This document shows, piece by piece, positions 36,537 to 44,422 of a stretch of DNA of 64,000 nt. A model generated the notes under the pieces. That model made no database searches and was not told the origin of the DNA. It was given only the letters and a program-made list of their open reading frames with translations. Position 1 is the first letter of the stretch. Every line of letters begins with the position of its first letter. The stretch is taken from assembly GCF_016741875.1 (NCBI RefSeq), contig NZ_JAERRF010000024.1, forward strand, positions 1-64,000, given 5' to 3'. This stretch comes from Streptomyces coffeae. GTDB lineage: Bacteria > Actinomycetota > Actinomycetes > Streptomycetales > Streptomycetaceae. A program made the translations under genes and the position numbers.

Positions 36537-37058
36537 GGCCGCCATGCTAGGAAGCCGCCCGCAGGACCGACATCCGCTCTCGTACTCAGACGAGCCACAT
36601 GAGGACGTACCCACCTAGCTAGGGAGCGCCTTCGATCATCCGATCGTTCGGCCCGGTGGAGGGGCTGTTGGGGAGGCGGCCCGGGAGGCGGGCGCGTGGC
36701 ACCGCTCGTGATCGCCGACCGCTCGCCGTCCTGGCCGTGGGCACCGCCGCCGCTCTCGCGGTGGCCGACGACTCCATACGCCCCGTCGTACCGGGCTCCG
36801 GCGGTACGCTCAGCCACGGCGTCAGCGACCACGCCGCTGAGATCAAGCCGGTTGCCGGCGCGAGCCGGCTGATTGCGTCGGGGGCCGGACTGCGCCGAAG
36901 GCTCTGACCGTCCTCGCGAGCGCGGGGCCCCTCTCTGAGACCTCGGGGCGGGCGCCGTGACATGTCAGCCGTGGGCGACTTCGTGAGCGGGGTCGTTGCC
37001 GGGCCGCATTCCCGAGGGGCCAGAGGGCTTCAGCTTCGCTCGAACGCTTCCGTCACTA
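36537..37058. other. Gene-free spacer
   Basis: No convincing reading frame, repeat or RNA was recognised. Open frames on both strands are low-complexity products of GC bias. Confidence 0.4.
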
Positions 37059-37093
37059 CGGCGGTGGAGCTGCCGGAGGTAGCTCCACCGCCG
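37059..37093 (-). terminator. Strong stem-loop after the HDAGLDAN protein gene
   Basis: CGGCGGTGGAGCT, a 9-nt loop and AGCTCCACCGCCG form a perfect 13-bp stem 15 bp past the stop of the minus-strand gene at 37109. The position and stability fit intrinsic termination. Confidence 0.65.
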
Positions 37094-37108
37094 CAGCCGG
37101 GCGAGCAT

Positions 37109-37420
37109 TTACTGGTGGGCGCTGATCACACCGCCGGAGCTGAGCACGATGTCTACGCCGTTGGCGTCGAGCCCGGCGTCGTGCTGGTTCGCTTCCAGCG
37201 TGCCGTACACCGCGCCGTCGTTGCCGAGGATCTGCGCACGGTACCGGAGGTCGCCGATTTTCGTGACCTTGGCCGTCCAACCGCCCGCGAGCTTGAATGT
37301 GCCCGGTCCCTGGTGTCCGCCGCCCATCCAGGAGTGGACCTGGCCGCCGAGCGTGAGCACGACGAACATGTCGTTGGCGTCGAGCCCGGCGTCGTGCCCC
37401 TTTGTCTCCAGGGTGGTCAC
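37109..37420 (-). CDS. Small protein with two HDAGLDAN repeats
   Basis: A 103-residue product from a GTG at 37420. The segment HDAGLDANDMFVVLTLGG near the N-terminus recurs as HDAGLDANGVDIVLSSGG at the C-terminus, either side of a beta-rich middle (GTFKLAGGWTAKVTKIGDLR). Each unit looks like a strand-turn-strand with an Asp/Asn-rich loop that could bind a metal. There is no signal peptide, which may mean a lost N-terminus. The family is not recognised. It is followed by a strong terminator. Confidence 0.6.
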   Translation of the reverse strand: MTTLETKGHDAGLDANDMFVVLTLGGQVHSWMGGGHQGPGTFKLAGGWTAKVTKIGDLRYRAQILGNDGAVYGTLEANQHDAGLDANGVDIVLSSGGVISAHQ

Positions 37421-37579
37421 ATCCGTCTAACACGGGTGTGAGTAGTGGAAGGACGCGCACGTTGCCTGTTCCCTCTCGTGCGGGGACCAGGAGGCCATGG
37501 GGGCGGCGTGCAGGATCGAAGTTGGTGCGAACAGCCGACGGAATACAAGGCCGGTCGGCCGCCGGTGTGGCACCGGCGG

Positions 37580-37657
37580 CAGCTACGTCGACTCCACCGT
37601 CACCGTCATCGTCGCGGCCATCGCGCCATCAACGAGTGGCTCACCGCCCTGATGTAG
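37580..37657 (+). mobile_element. Possible transposase C-terminal scrap
   Basis: Two frames give YVDSTVTVIVAAI and INEWLTALM-stop. Joined, they resemble the TVxxAAINEWL ending of IS5-group transposases. It is very short, so only suggestive. Confidence 0.25.
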
Positions 37658-38171
37658 CGGGATCCACGTTCCACACCTCGGGCAGATCACCGCCGCAGAA
37701 GACGCAAACGAAGTCGTCCTCGCGCACGATGTTGTGCTCCTGGCAGCTAGGACAGCGCCGGAACACCACTTCGTGGGTGAAGCCGGACGGATGCCCGAGC
37801 GCTGCGCGATGCAGAGCCTGAGCAACCGCGGACCAGGAGCTGATGTCTGGGCAATACCCGGTTGAGTGGTTACTGACGTCGCCCACAGCCCATCGGCCTG
37901 CCACGCGGGTGAAGCTGACCTCGCCGGCGCTCAGGACCGGCCCTCCGCCGGCACAGGCCACATGTTCGCTTCGCCACGGCGCCAGCCGAAGCACGCCGTC
38001 CGTGCCGACTACATAGGTGAACGGCTCGACCAGCTCCGCCGCCGACCGCTCAGCGATCCAGTTGTCGAAGTCAGTCGCCGAACCGATACGGCACCCGCCG
38101 CTGCCAGGCCGGACCGCAGCTTTCAAGTCGGCCGGTCCCACATAGCGATAACTCCGTTCGCGCACGCTCAC
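37641..38171 (-). CDS. Conserved hypothetical with C-terminal zinc ribbon
   Basis: A 176-residue product from a GTG at 38171. The N-terminal ~110 residues are a mixed alpha/beta domain (FDNWIAERSAAELVEPFTYV, VGDVSNHSTGYCPDISSWSA). The C-terminus is a four-cysteine zinc ribbon (RRCPSCQEHNIVREDDFVCV, FCGGDLPEVWN). The architecture suggests a sensor, immunity or nucleic-acid-linked protein; no function is assigned. Confidence 0.6.
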   Translation of the reverse strand: MSVRERSYRYVGPADLKAAVRPGSGGCRIGSATDFDNWIAERSAAELVEPFTYVVGTDGVLRLAPWRSEHVACAGGGPVLSAGEVSFTRVAGRWAVGDVSNHSTGYCPDISSWSAVAQALHRAALGHPSGFTHEVVFRRCPSCQEHNIVREDDFVCVFCGGDLPEVWNVDPATSGR

Positions 38172-39051
38172 ATGAGCCAACCTAGAGCACCTCCGATACA
38201 CGCTCCAGCTAGTCACCGGCGACCGGTTCCACCAGGTCGTCCAGCGCATGACCAGAGACCTCATGGCCACCAGCACCATGGCCCAAGGCACGCCCGGGCG
38301 TTTCTCATGGGCCGCTCCTACAACCCTGTGCCCAGCTGCGCCCTGCACTACAAGAGCAAGCGCACGCCCGAGGCGATCAGCACTTGACGGAGCGTGCCCC
38401 CAGACCATCGGGCCTCTCTGCACCATCGGGACGACAGGATGTGAACCTGCGCCCCCTTGCCCCCAGCGGCGCGCACATTCTCCAGGACTCGTCCAACACG
38501 CAGATTCCAACGACACAACACGACCTGCTGCAGCACCAGGAACGTCAACGGAACTTCGGCGTCCCGACCCTTGCAGCCCCTGCTGAACATGCCTTCACAC
38601 GTCCCACTCCTATCCGCCCTGCGGCACAAGGGAGTTATCCGGGGGCCGCCACCGGCCCGCCTGCCCCACGGCTTGTCACACCCCACTGACAGATGGGGCC
38701 ATGAGCAGCGAGAGGGGTCAACTGACGGACGCCGTACCGGCCGGCTTGGCGCGGCCCCTGGCCATCGGCCGGGCGGCGGTACGGGCAGCACATCGAGGGC
38801 ATGACGCCCGGACACCACCTGCGGATTGAGGTGTTCCGGCTGGCCGAGGCGATCCTCGGCGGCGCGGAGGTACCACGCGCGGAATTCGCGGCATCGCTGC
38901 ATGTACGGCGCGAGCTTCTCGATCGAACCCTGATCATCAAAGAGGCACACGCCCACGTACAGTCGACAGGGGCGGGGGCCGCTGCCCTGACAGCCGATGA
39001 CCGCCACACCCGGGGCAGCCGACGCCCCGCCGGTTCCGAGAGGAGTCTCCC
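38172..39051. other. Mostly gene-free region with fragments
   Basis: Apart from the tRNA-like piece at 38426, the minus strand near 38690-38990 carries a coding-like stretch (CLFDDQGSIEKLAPYMQRCR, EFRAWYLRAAEDRLGQPEHL) without a convincing start or family. No intact gene was found. Confidence 0.3.
38426..38468 (-). other. 3' half of a tRNA-Pro-like gene (possible att remnant)
   Basis: Read on the minus strand, CTGGGGGCAAGG is followed by a T-arm GCAGG-TTCACAT-CCTGT and an acceptor strand CGTCCCGA. The T-stem pairs in all five positions (one G-U), and the C72-less proline-type acceptor plus A discriminator fit. The T-loop has C instead of A at position 58, and no CCA is encoded. The 5' half is absent. 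Half-tRNA copies beginning at the anticodon loop are what integration of actinobacterial elements leaves behind. Confidence 0.4.
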
Positions 39052-39843
39052 TTGCCGTACGCCACGACCCCGGATGGGCTCCGCGTCGCCTACCAGGTTC
39101 GCGGCAACGGGCCCCCGCTCGTCCTGCTGGCGGGCCAGGCCAACAGCCACCACTGGTGGGACGGCATCCGCGACGACTTCCATGCTGCGCACAGCACCGT
39201 GACGATCGACTATCGCGGCACCGGCGAGAGTGACGAGCCCCGAACTGCCTACAGCACACAGGAGTTCGCGCGGGACGTGATCGCGATACTCGACGATCTG
39301 GACATCGACCGTGCGGACGTCTACGGCACCTCGATGGGCGGGCGGGTGGCTCAGTGGCTGGCCATCCGCCACCCGGGACGGGTCGGTGGGCTCGTCCTCG
39401 GCTGCACATCCCCCGGTGGCCCGCTCAGCTTCGAACGCAGCAACGAGATACGCCGGTCACTGGCCGTGCCCGACGCGGCCGCGGCACAGCAGGCCCTGGC
39501 CGCGTTGATGTACACCCCGGCCTGGCTCGCCACCCACTCCGGCCCCTACCAGACCCTGGGTGACCCCACCATGTCAGCCCGTGCCCGTCGCGGGCACCTG
39601 ACCGCAAGCCGCGACCACAACGCGTGGGAGGAACTGCCCGCCATCAGCGCACCCACACTGATCCTGCACGGCAGCGATGACCTCCTCAACCCAGCCGCGA
39701 ACGCCGCACTACTCGCCGACCGCATCCCTGATGCCCGGATGACGCTGATTCCGGGGGCCCGGCACGCCTACTTCGAAGAGTTCCGTGCCAGCGCGAGCCC
39801 CCTCGTCCTGGACTTCCTCACCCGGAAAGCACCCGAGGCGTGA
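39052..39843 (+). CDS. Alpha/beta hydrolase
   Basis: A 263-residue enzyme with a cap domain: MPYATTPDGLRVAYQVRGNG, oxyanion-side VTIDYRGTGESDEP, nucleophile elbow YGTSMGGRVAQWLAIRHPGR, ILHGSDDLLNP (acid) and GARHAYFEEF (His). This is typical of haloperoxidase/esterase-like hydrolases. The TTG at 39052 lies 7 bases after GAGAGGAG, so it is accepted as the start. No operon partner; the substrate is unknown. Confidence 0.88.
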   Translation: MPYATTPDGLRVAYQVRGNGPPLVLLAGQANSHHWWDGIRDDFHAAHSTVTIDYRGTGESDEPRTAYSTQEFARDVIAILDDLDIDRADVYGTSMGGRVAQWLAIRHPGRVGGLVLGCTSPGGPLSFERSNEIRRSLAVPDAAAAQQALAALMYTPAWLATHSGPYQTLGDPTMSARARRGHLTASRDHNAWEELPAISAPTLILHGSDDLLNPAANAALLADRIPDARMTLIPGARHAYFEEFRASASPLVLDFLTRKAPEA

Positions 39844-39970
39844 CCAATCGATCATGGCCGAGCTCTGCACTGGATACGCAATTGCTCGGCCAATGAGCTG
39901 AGGACGCTACCCACTCCGAAAGGTGAGCAGCGCCCTGTGAACGCCAAAACGGTCCAACCCTCTACAGAAC

Positions 39971-40147
39971 TCAGGCTTTAGGGCCGCTTCGACCGGCCGA
40001 GCCCGGCATCTTCCACAACACCAGAGCGTATACACCGCCCATGATAAAGGTGCCAAGAAGTTGCCCCCACAGGGGCTCGATGACCTTGTTCACCGCTATC
40101 AGGCTGATACCCCATGCGAGGGTGAGGAACACTCGACCAGCCATCAT
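39971..40147 (-). CDS. Small two-helix membrane protein
   Basis: A product of about 58 residues with two transmembrane helices (GRVFLTLAWGISLIAVNKVI and LLGTFIMGGVYALVLW) and a short basic tail. The double ATG at 40147/40144 follows GGGAG at the right distance. Conserved small membrane proteins of this shape are common in Streptomyces; the function is unknown. Confidence 0.6.
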   Translation of the reverse strand: MMAGRVFLTLAWGISLIAVNKVIEPLWGQLLGTFIMGGVYALVLWKMPGSAGRSGPKA

Positions 40148-40519
40148 TTCAACTCCCAACTACGCGAGCGCCCATAGGCATCCAGTCCTGCCAGAGACAA
40201 TTTTGCACGGCAGCTCTCTGCAACCTTGCCAGCCAGGTCCTTGTTGACGAACTTGCCGACCGCAAGCTACCCGCTCCGGTTATCGCACCCTTGACCAAAC
40301 GTTGTGCATTAACTGCCCCCGATCTCAAACACAAGTGAGTCGCGCGATGAGAGCACCTCGCGGCCGCGGTCACAAGCGACCCTAATGATCAAGGGAGTAG
40401 ACGTAAAGGATCTTGAGGAACACTTGAGGCCCGTTTTACATGCGCTTAGGGCTGTTGCCGAATGCAGTACTTATTCTTCCCATTCGGGAGCGATGCAGAA
40501 CAAACCACTCGGCGCACCA

Positions 40520-40833
40520 GACCTCGCCGCCGCCTCCCACGCAGCAGCCCGCAGAGCATTCGCGATCCTTGACGGCACGCTGCTGCCCATCGACCGCATC
40601 ACCGCAGACCAGCCGTACTACTCGGGAAAGCACCGCAAGCACGGGATGAATGTGCAGGTCATCGCCGACCGTTCGGCAGGCTGCTACGGGCCTCGCCAAC
40701 GCTGCCCGGTGCCGTGCACGACATCAAGGCCGCCCGCACCCACGGCATCATCGACGCCCTGACGGACGCCGACATCCTCTGCTGGGCTGACAAGGGCTAC
40801 CAAGCGCCAAGATCCTCCTGGTACGGCACGTAG
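40520..40833 (+). mobile_element. IS5-group transposase remnant
   Basis: AFAILDGTLLPIDRITADQP, then YYSGKHRKHGMNVQVIAD carries the first catalytic Asp of an IS5/ISL-type DDE domain. After a one-base shift near 40670 it continues SPTLPGAVHDIKAARTHGII, DALTDADILCWADKGYQ (second Asp) to a stop. Both ends and the catalytic Glu are missing. The stretch to 41087 shows nothing further. Confidence 0.7.
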
Positions 40834-41087
40834 TAGTCCCAAGCCGAAGCACCCATCCTGTACCCCCTCCGAGTCAGCTGCCAACGCGGCACTACGACAC
40901 AGGAACGTTAGCGGTCGCCGCCGACAGGCCATGAAGGCTGACGACAGTCCTCCTGCACCGACTGCGGACACATACCGAAGAAGAGAGCAGTTGATCACGA
41001 TTGCCGAGGGCCGGAACAGCGGCAACAGCCGTGACGGGAAGCGGGCCGAGACGGTGCTGACGGACGTCGGTCCGGTCGAGTCAGGTC

Positions 41088-43301
41088 TCAGGTTGCCAGG
41101 ATCGTCACCCTGTCGAGCCGGACCACCGTCGGTGCCGAGGCAATGGCGCCGACCACGTCCTTCGACCGGTCGTCCGTCACCTCTCCGAAGATCGTGTACT
41201 GCCCGTTCAGGTGGGGCGCCGAAGCGAGGGTGATGAAGAACTGCGAGCCGGTGCTGTCCGTGCCGAGATTCGCCATGGCGAGTTGGAAAGGCCGCTCGAA
41301 TCCCCGATCCGGATGGATTTCGTCGGGTATCCGGTATCCGGCGCTGCCGTGCCCGGTGCCCAGCCGGTCGCCGCCTTGGACGACGAAGCCGGGCACTCGC
41401 CGGTGGAAGACCGTGCCGTCATAGAAACCGCCCTCGCCGGTGGCTCCCGTCACAGGGTCGGTCCAGGTGCGGCTCCCGGTCGACAGACCGACGAAGTTGT
41501 CCACCGTGTAGGGGGTTTCGTCGGGGCGCAGGGCGAGGTGGATGTCGCCGTGTCCGGTGTGCAGGACCGCGGCCAGGGATCGGTAGGTCCTCAAGGAGGA
41601 GGAGAAGGGTCGACGGGCAGGTGTCCGGCGGACCCGCACCGGAGAGTCGCGCAGCGGGTCGTTCAGGGGGGCGAATGCGTTCCGATCGCTGCGGTCGCCG
41701 CATCCGACCGTGCCCGGTGCGCTGATGTGCAGGCCGGTCGCGCCCCATCCCGATGGGTCCGCAGGGATCTCGGCCGGGGCGGCCGAGCGCGAACCGAGCC
41801 ATACCGGATGGCCCTCCACCGAGTCGAGGCGGTGTGCCTGTCTCAGCTCCCGCACCTCCGCCGAGGCGTGAGTCAGCAGCGTATCGAGATCGGTCGCTGC
41901 CTGGGCATCCAGCACCGTGCGCATGGCCGTCGTGTCGTGGTACTTGTCGAAGAGCGAGCCGTTGTTGTGCTCCAGGGTGAAGCACTGGTCGACGAAGACC
42001 CCGTCGGGCAGCTCGTGCTGGACGTAGCGCCGCATCATGGCGGCCACCGGTGCCCACGCCTCTCCGCCGAACTCGACGCCCGGACCGGCGAACGCGTCCG
42101 TGGCGAGCCGCAGCGCCAGGCCGTGGCCCCTCTCGCGACGCAGCCGCTGCCAGGTCACGCGGCTGTCGCCCTGGTTGATCTCCGTGATGAAATCCGCCAG
42201 TTCCTGCGGGTAGTGCTGGGTCCGGGCTCGTTCGTAGTGTCCGAGCTCATTGCCGATCACGTTGTCCAGGTGGCCCGCCAGTTCGGCACACAGGTGGGGC
42301 AGCCAGCGGAACAGCCGTGCTCCGGCCGTGCGGTCGCCCGCCGCGGTCAGCCACTCCAGCAGGTAGAAGTCCGCGGCGAGCGAGGACGGGTCGACGGAGT
42401 CGACGAACCAGCGCGGGCTGTGGGCGGAAAGGTCCGCGGCCATCAGGGTCAGGGCTTCGTTGCGGTCGATGTCGCCGTCGAGGTGGCGGGGCCAGTGCCG
42501 TTCGGCCACGGAGTACAGCCGCGCGTAGCGCCACTTGGCGCCGAGTACATCGACACAGGGACGGTGCGTGGGGTCCAGCGCGCGGACCAGATGGCCTGCG
42601 GTCATCTCCACGAGGATCTTGGTAAGGATGACGCGCAGCCGGCGCTGGTAGGGAGCGCTGCCGGGCAGGCGGCGGACCAGCTCGGTGGACAGGTGGCCCT
42701 CGGGGATGGCCCCGGATTTCAGCTGTGCCCAGCCCACCATGGTCAAGACGGCGTCCGCGAGCGTCGATCCGCGGAAGCGGCGGCAGTCGACGTAGATGCC
42801 CGTGACCTTGCCCGCGTCGATCAGGAAGCCCGTGGCGGGTGGGGCGGGGGCGAGCGGCACGAGGTGGAGATCCAGCGTCCGCTCGGTCTCGGCAGTGCCC
42901 AGCGCCGCGCAGAGGGGAGCCAGGTAACGTTCGGGCGCGAGGAATTCGTTGATCTCCGCCGACGCCTGTTTGCGGATCTCCTCGAACGCGGGGAGCGCCT
43001 CGGCGAGGGTCGGGGCCGCCGCGGTCAGCGCGGTGGTGACGAGTTCCGTCCCGGGGCGAAGGCGGTCGTCGTCGACGAGGGTGGTGAGGTCTTCCGGCCG
43101 GCGGGCGGCGGCCAGGAACGCGGGGAGGCCGGAGCCGACGGTCCTCGCCCATGACCGCAGTCCGTCACGGAACAGGTCCGTCTCCGCAGTGACCGGTCTG
43201 GGCAGGAAGTTGGGTTCCCAGGAGCCGGTGCGTCCGATCAGCTCGCGCTGCAGAGCGAGAGCGAGGTCGAGGGTGGTGCTGCGCTTCTGATGGAATTTCA
43301 C
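41088..43301 (-). CDS. Unknown ~550-residue domain fused to cyclophilin PPIase
   Basis: A 737-residue protein from a GTG at 43301 that overlaps the nucleotidyltransferase stop (GTGA). Residues 1 to ~550 match no family I know: largely helical, with FRGSTLADAVLTMVGWAQLK and TLEHNNGSLFDKYHDTTAMR. Residues ~570-737 are a cyclophilin-type peptidyl-prolyl isomerase: VFHRRVPGFVVQGGD (catalytic Arg), QLAMANLGTDSTGSQFFIT and YTIFGEVTDD. There is no signal peptide, so it is cytosolic. It is the last gene of the peptide operon; an isomerase or chaperone acting on a proline-containing precursor is one possibility. The open frame reaches upstream to 45071 but that part overlaps other genes. Confidence 0.8.
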   Translation of the reverse strand: MKFHQKRSTTLDLALALQRELIGRTGSWEPNFLPRPVTAETDLFRDGLRSWARTVGSGLPAFLAAARRPEDLTTLVDDDRLRPGTELVTTALTAAAPTLAEALPAFEEIRKQASAEINEFLAPERYLAPLCAALGTAETERTLDLHLVPLAPAPPATGFLIDAGKVTGIYVDCRRFRGSTLADAVLTMVGWAQLKSGAIPEGHLSTELVRRLPGSAPYQRRLRVILTKILVEMTAGHLVRALDPTHRPCVDVLGAKWRYARLYSVAERHWPRHLDGDIDRNEALTLMAADLSAHSPRWFVDSVDPSSLAADFYLLEWLTAAGDRTAGARLFRWLPHLCAELAGHLDNVIGNELGHYERARTQHYPQELADFITEINQGDSRVTWQRLRRERGHGLALRLATDAFAGPGVEFGGEAWAPVAAMMRRYVQHELPDGVFVDQCFTLEHNNGSLFDKYHDTTAMRTVLDAQAATDLDTLLTHASAEVRELRQAHRLDSVEGHPVWLGSRSAAPAEIPADPSGWGATGLHISAPGTVGCGDRSDRNAFAPLNDPLRDSPVRVRRTPARRPFSSSLRTYRSLAAVLHTGHGDIHLALRPDETPYTVDNFVGLSTGSRTWTDPVTGATGEGGFYDGTVFHRRVPGFVVQGGDRLGTGHGSAGYRIPDEIHPDRGFERPFQLAMANLGTDSTGSQFFITLASAPHLNGQYTIFGEVTDDRSKDVVGAIASAPTVVRLDRVTILAT

Positions 43302-44389
43302 ATCGCTCCCCACTGTCCGCCCTGCTCGGTGAGCAGACCCGCTTCCCGCAACTCGGTCGTGATCCGACGGCACCGCTTTTCGGTCAGTGCGGCGAAGGCA
43401 GACGCCTCCTTCGACAGGCCCAGCGCGTACTCGGTGACCGACGGTGCGGAAAGTCCGTGACTCAGGCCCCAGACCAGCGCCACGTCGGGCGGCAGGCGGA
43501 AGTGCCGGCCGGCGGGCTCGACCAGCGTCACCATGTCGTCGTAGGCGCGCGGGAAGAACGTCGGGGACCTGCGCAGCGGACCGCTCCCCGCCGGCCAGGC
43601 CGGCCAGTGGGAGACGCCGACGCCCTGCCAGCCGAGGGTGGCTGTGGCGATCAGACAGGTCTGCGCGAACGACGTCAGCGCGGTCAGGCCGGCCTGCGGG
43701 TCGACGGCCAGGGGGTCGTCCCGCAGAAGCCGTTGGAACTCTGCGAAGGGAAATCCGTCGGGGCCGCTGCGAGCAAGCTGCCGCCACACCCACTTCTCGC
43801 CGAAGTAGAGGTCCCCGCCCGCCGCGGCCAGCGCCTTCCCCGCGCACACCAGGGCGCGCCGGCCGGCGAGCGCGGCCCCGTCGAGGTCGTTCGGGTGGTC
43901 CGAGCGTTGGAGTCCGAGGCAGTCCTCGATCGCGAAGAACGCGGCGAGTATCCAGACGTTCATGACCAGCCGGGACAGCCGCAGGGGATGTTCGTCGAGC
44001 CGTTTCCGCAGCGCGGCCAGCGCACCCGAGTCGGTCACGATGTCCCCGGTGAGCAGTCGGACGGTCAGCGCGATCTCTCGGTCCGACAGTGTCCGGCCCG
44101 CATGGTCCGAGCGCAGGTCCGTGCCGAGGACCCGGTCGACGAGCGACTCCAACGTGTCCAGCCGGACATGCGTGACGTCGACACGGATGGTGTCGGCGAA
44201 CATCTGCTGCCGTTCCTCCCCTGCCGGGGAGCCGACCAGATAGACGTCGATGTCGCTGGTGGCGCTGCCCAGTCCGACCACCGAGCTCCCGGCGACGAAC
44301 GCGGCGGACGCGTCCGTGGACGCGGCCAGGCGGGACGCGATGCTCCTGCCCAGGCGCACCCTGTCGCGGGCCGATGCCGCTGCTGTCAT
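43298..44389 (-). CDS. Nucleotidyltransferase-fold protein
   Basis: A 363-residue protein with the minimal nucleotidyltransferase motif AGSSVVGLGSATSDIDVYLV (residues 33-52: GS, then DxD at 46/48). A third acidic residue is likely in IRVDVTHVRLDTLE. A helical C-terminal half follows, ending in a winged-helix-like tail (EKRCRRITTELREAGLLTEQ). Such enzymes transfer AMP or other NMP groups to antibiotics, proteins or small molecules. The ATG at 44389 follows GGAGGAG. Its place in the operon, 33 bp after the radical SAM gene, suggests a tailoring or regulatory step in peptide maturation; the target is unknown. Confidence 0.75.
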   Translation of the reverse strand: MTAAASARDRVRLGRSIASRLAASTDASAAFVAGSSVVGLGSATSDIDVYLVGSPAGEERQQMFADTIRVDVTHVRLDTLESLVDRVLGTDLRSDHAGRTLSDREIALTVRLLTGDIVTDSGALAALRKRLDEHPLRLSRLVMNVWILAAFFAIEDCLGLQRSDHPNDLDGAALAGRRALVCAGKALAAAGGDLYFGEKWVWRQLARSGPDGFPFAEFQRLLRDDPLAVDPQAGLTALTSFAQTCLIATATLGWQGVGVSHWPAWPAGSGPLRRSPTFFPRAYDDMVTLVEPAGRHFRLPPDVALVWGLSHGLSAPSVTEYALGLSKEASAFAALTEKRCRRITTELREAGLLTEQGGQWGAM

Positions 44390-44422
44390 GCGCTCTCCTC
44401 CCTTGGCACGGTTCCGCGACGG

